This document shows positions 63,581 through 64,000 of a DNA stretch of 64,000 bases, one piece after another (the stretch's first letter is position 1; each line of letters opens with the position of its first letter). The position numbers and the translations under genes are program-made. This DNA comes from Massilia sp. WG5. GTDB lineage: Bacteria > Pseudomonadota > Gammaproteobacteria > Burkholderiales > Burkholderiaceae_D. The DNA is taken from assembly GCF_001412595.2 (NCBI RefSeq), contig NZ_CP012640.2:3906001-3970000 (forward strand). The letters run 5' to 3'. The notes under the pieces are model-generated. The model searched no databases, had not been told where the DNA came from, and saw only the letters and a list, made by a program, of their open reading frames with translations.

Positions 63581-64000
63581 TTACAGGAACAGCTTGTAGA
63601 CCGGATTCTGGGTCTCGTCCCAGTTCCGATACCCCAGTGTCGCCAGGAATTGCCTGAACTCGTCCATCTCCCCGCCCGGCACCTGCAGCCCGACCAGGAT
63701 GCGCCCGACGTCGCCGCCCTGGTTGCGGTAGTGGAACAGCGAGATATTCCAGTTCGGCGCCATGCTGTCGAGGAAGCGCATCAGCGCGCCCGGGCGTTCC
63801 GGGAATTCGAAGCGGTACAGCAGCTCGTCGTGCGCCTTGGCGCTCTTGCCGCCGACCAGGTGGCGGACGTGCAGCTTGGCCAGCTCGTCGTGCGTCAGGT
63901 CGAGGGTGCGGAAACCGTGTTCCTCGAAGGTGCGCGCCAGCATGCCCGATTCGCTGCGGCTGCCGATCTGCACGCCGACGAAGATGTGGGCTTCGTCTTC
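63581..64000 (-). CDS. ilvA: Threonine ammonia-lyase (biosynthetic), 3' end only
   Basis: 139 residues visible, cut by the window edge at the 5' end. This is the tandem ACT-like regulatory region: VGVQIGSRSESGMLARTFEE, YRFEFPERPGALMRFLDSM and NISLFHYRNQGGDVGRILVGLQ (in part) match IlvA. The catalytic PLP domain lies outside. Feedback regulation by isoleucine is expected of this domain. Confidence 0.88.
   Translation of the reverse strand, partial: EDEAHIFVGVQIGSRSESGMLARTFEEHGFRTLDLTHDELAKLHVRHLVGGKSAKAHDELLYRFEFPERPGALMRFLDSMAPNWNISLFHYRNQGGDVGRILVGLQVPGGEMDEFRQFLATLGYRNWDETQNPVYKLFL

Overview
The window is GC-rich, densely packed bacterial chromosome. The order kdsD-kdsC-lptC-lptA-lptB-rpoN-hpf, the ptsN-hprK-rapZ block and a thiC-thiS-thiG-thiD-thiE operon behind a TPP riboswitch point to Burkholderiales. 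The plant-polymer and aromatic catabolism suggests a soil or rhizosphere Oxalobacteraceae such as Massilia (inference; no rRNA or tRNA gene is present to confirm it).

Region 1 (1-28429) is an accessory catabolic island. It holds a truncated GH43 beta-xylosidase, a Rieske oxygenase, a GH3 glucosidase, a nucleoside hydrolase, three MFS transporters and TetR, LysR and LacI regulators. Its core is two sets of genes resembling the alpha and beta subunits of C-glycoside deglycosidases (CGD; 2762-4056 and 15050-16435). The second set is followed by a TIM-barrel isomerase, a Tat-exported small dehydrogenase subunit, a GMC flavoprotein with a C-x5-C-x3-C iron-sulfur motif, and a Gfo/Idh/MocA reductase. 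This set fits a 3-keto route for aryl C-glycosides: oxidation at C3, C-C bond elimination, then sugar recovery. A further operon (21177-26649) carries a C-C hydrolase, an extradiol-type dioxygenase, a Rieske ferredoxin, a flavin hydroxylase, a cyclase and a fumarylacetoacetate-hydrolase-like protein, apparently for the aromatic aglycone. It is followed by a one-heme/beta-barrel protein and a HiPIP.

Region 2 (28431-38206) is a malonate module on the minus strand: a DctPQM-type TRAP transporter and mdcACDEGBH (malonate decarboxylase), with a divergent GntR regulator and a TGTATACA operator between them.

Region 3 (38210-45775) has a small outer-membrane protein, a PhoX-type phosphatase behind a good Pho box, an intergenic inverted-repeat element and the thiamine operon.

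Region 4 (45893-64000) is mostly core genome: a small secreted protein, a MOSC protein, a diguanylate cyclase, a Kef-type antiporter, Kdo/LPS transport genes, rpoN and hpf. Then come an acyl-CoA gene pair with a GntP permease, an inverted rapZ-hprK-ptsN block, queF and the 3' end of ilvA.

The most interesting proposal is the two-copy C-glycoside cleavage system and its oxidoreductase and aglycone genes. It rests on family resemblance read by eye and needs homology searches and biochemistry. No CRISPR array, insertion sequence, tRNA or rRNA gene was seen.
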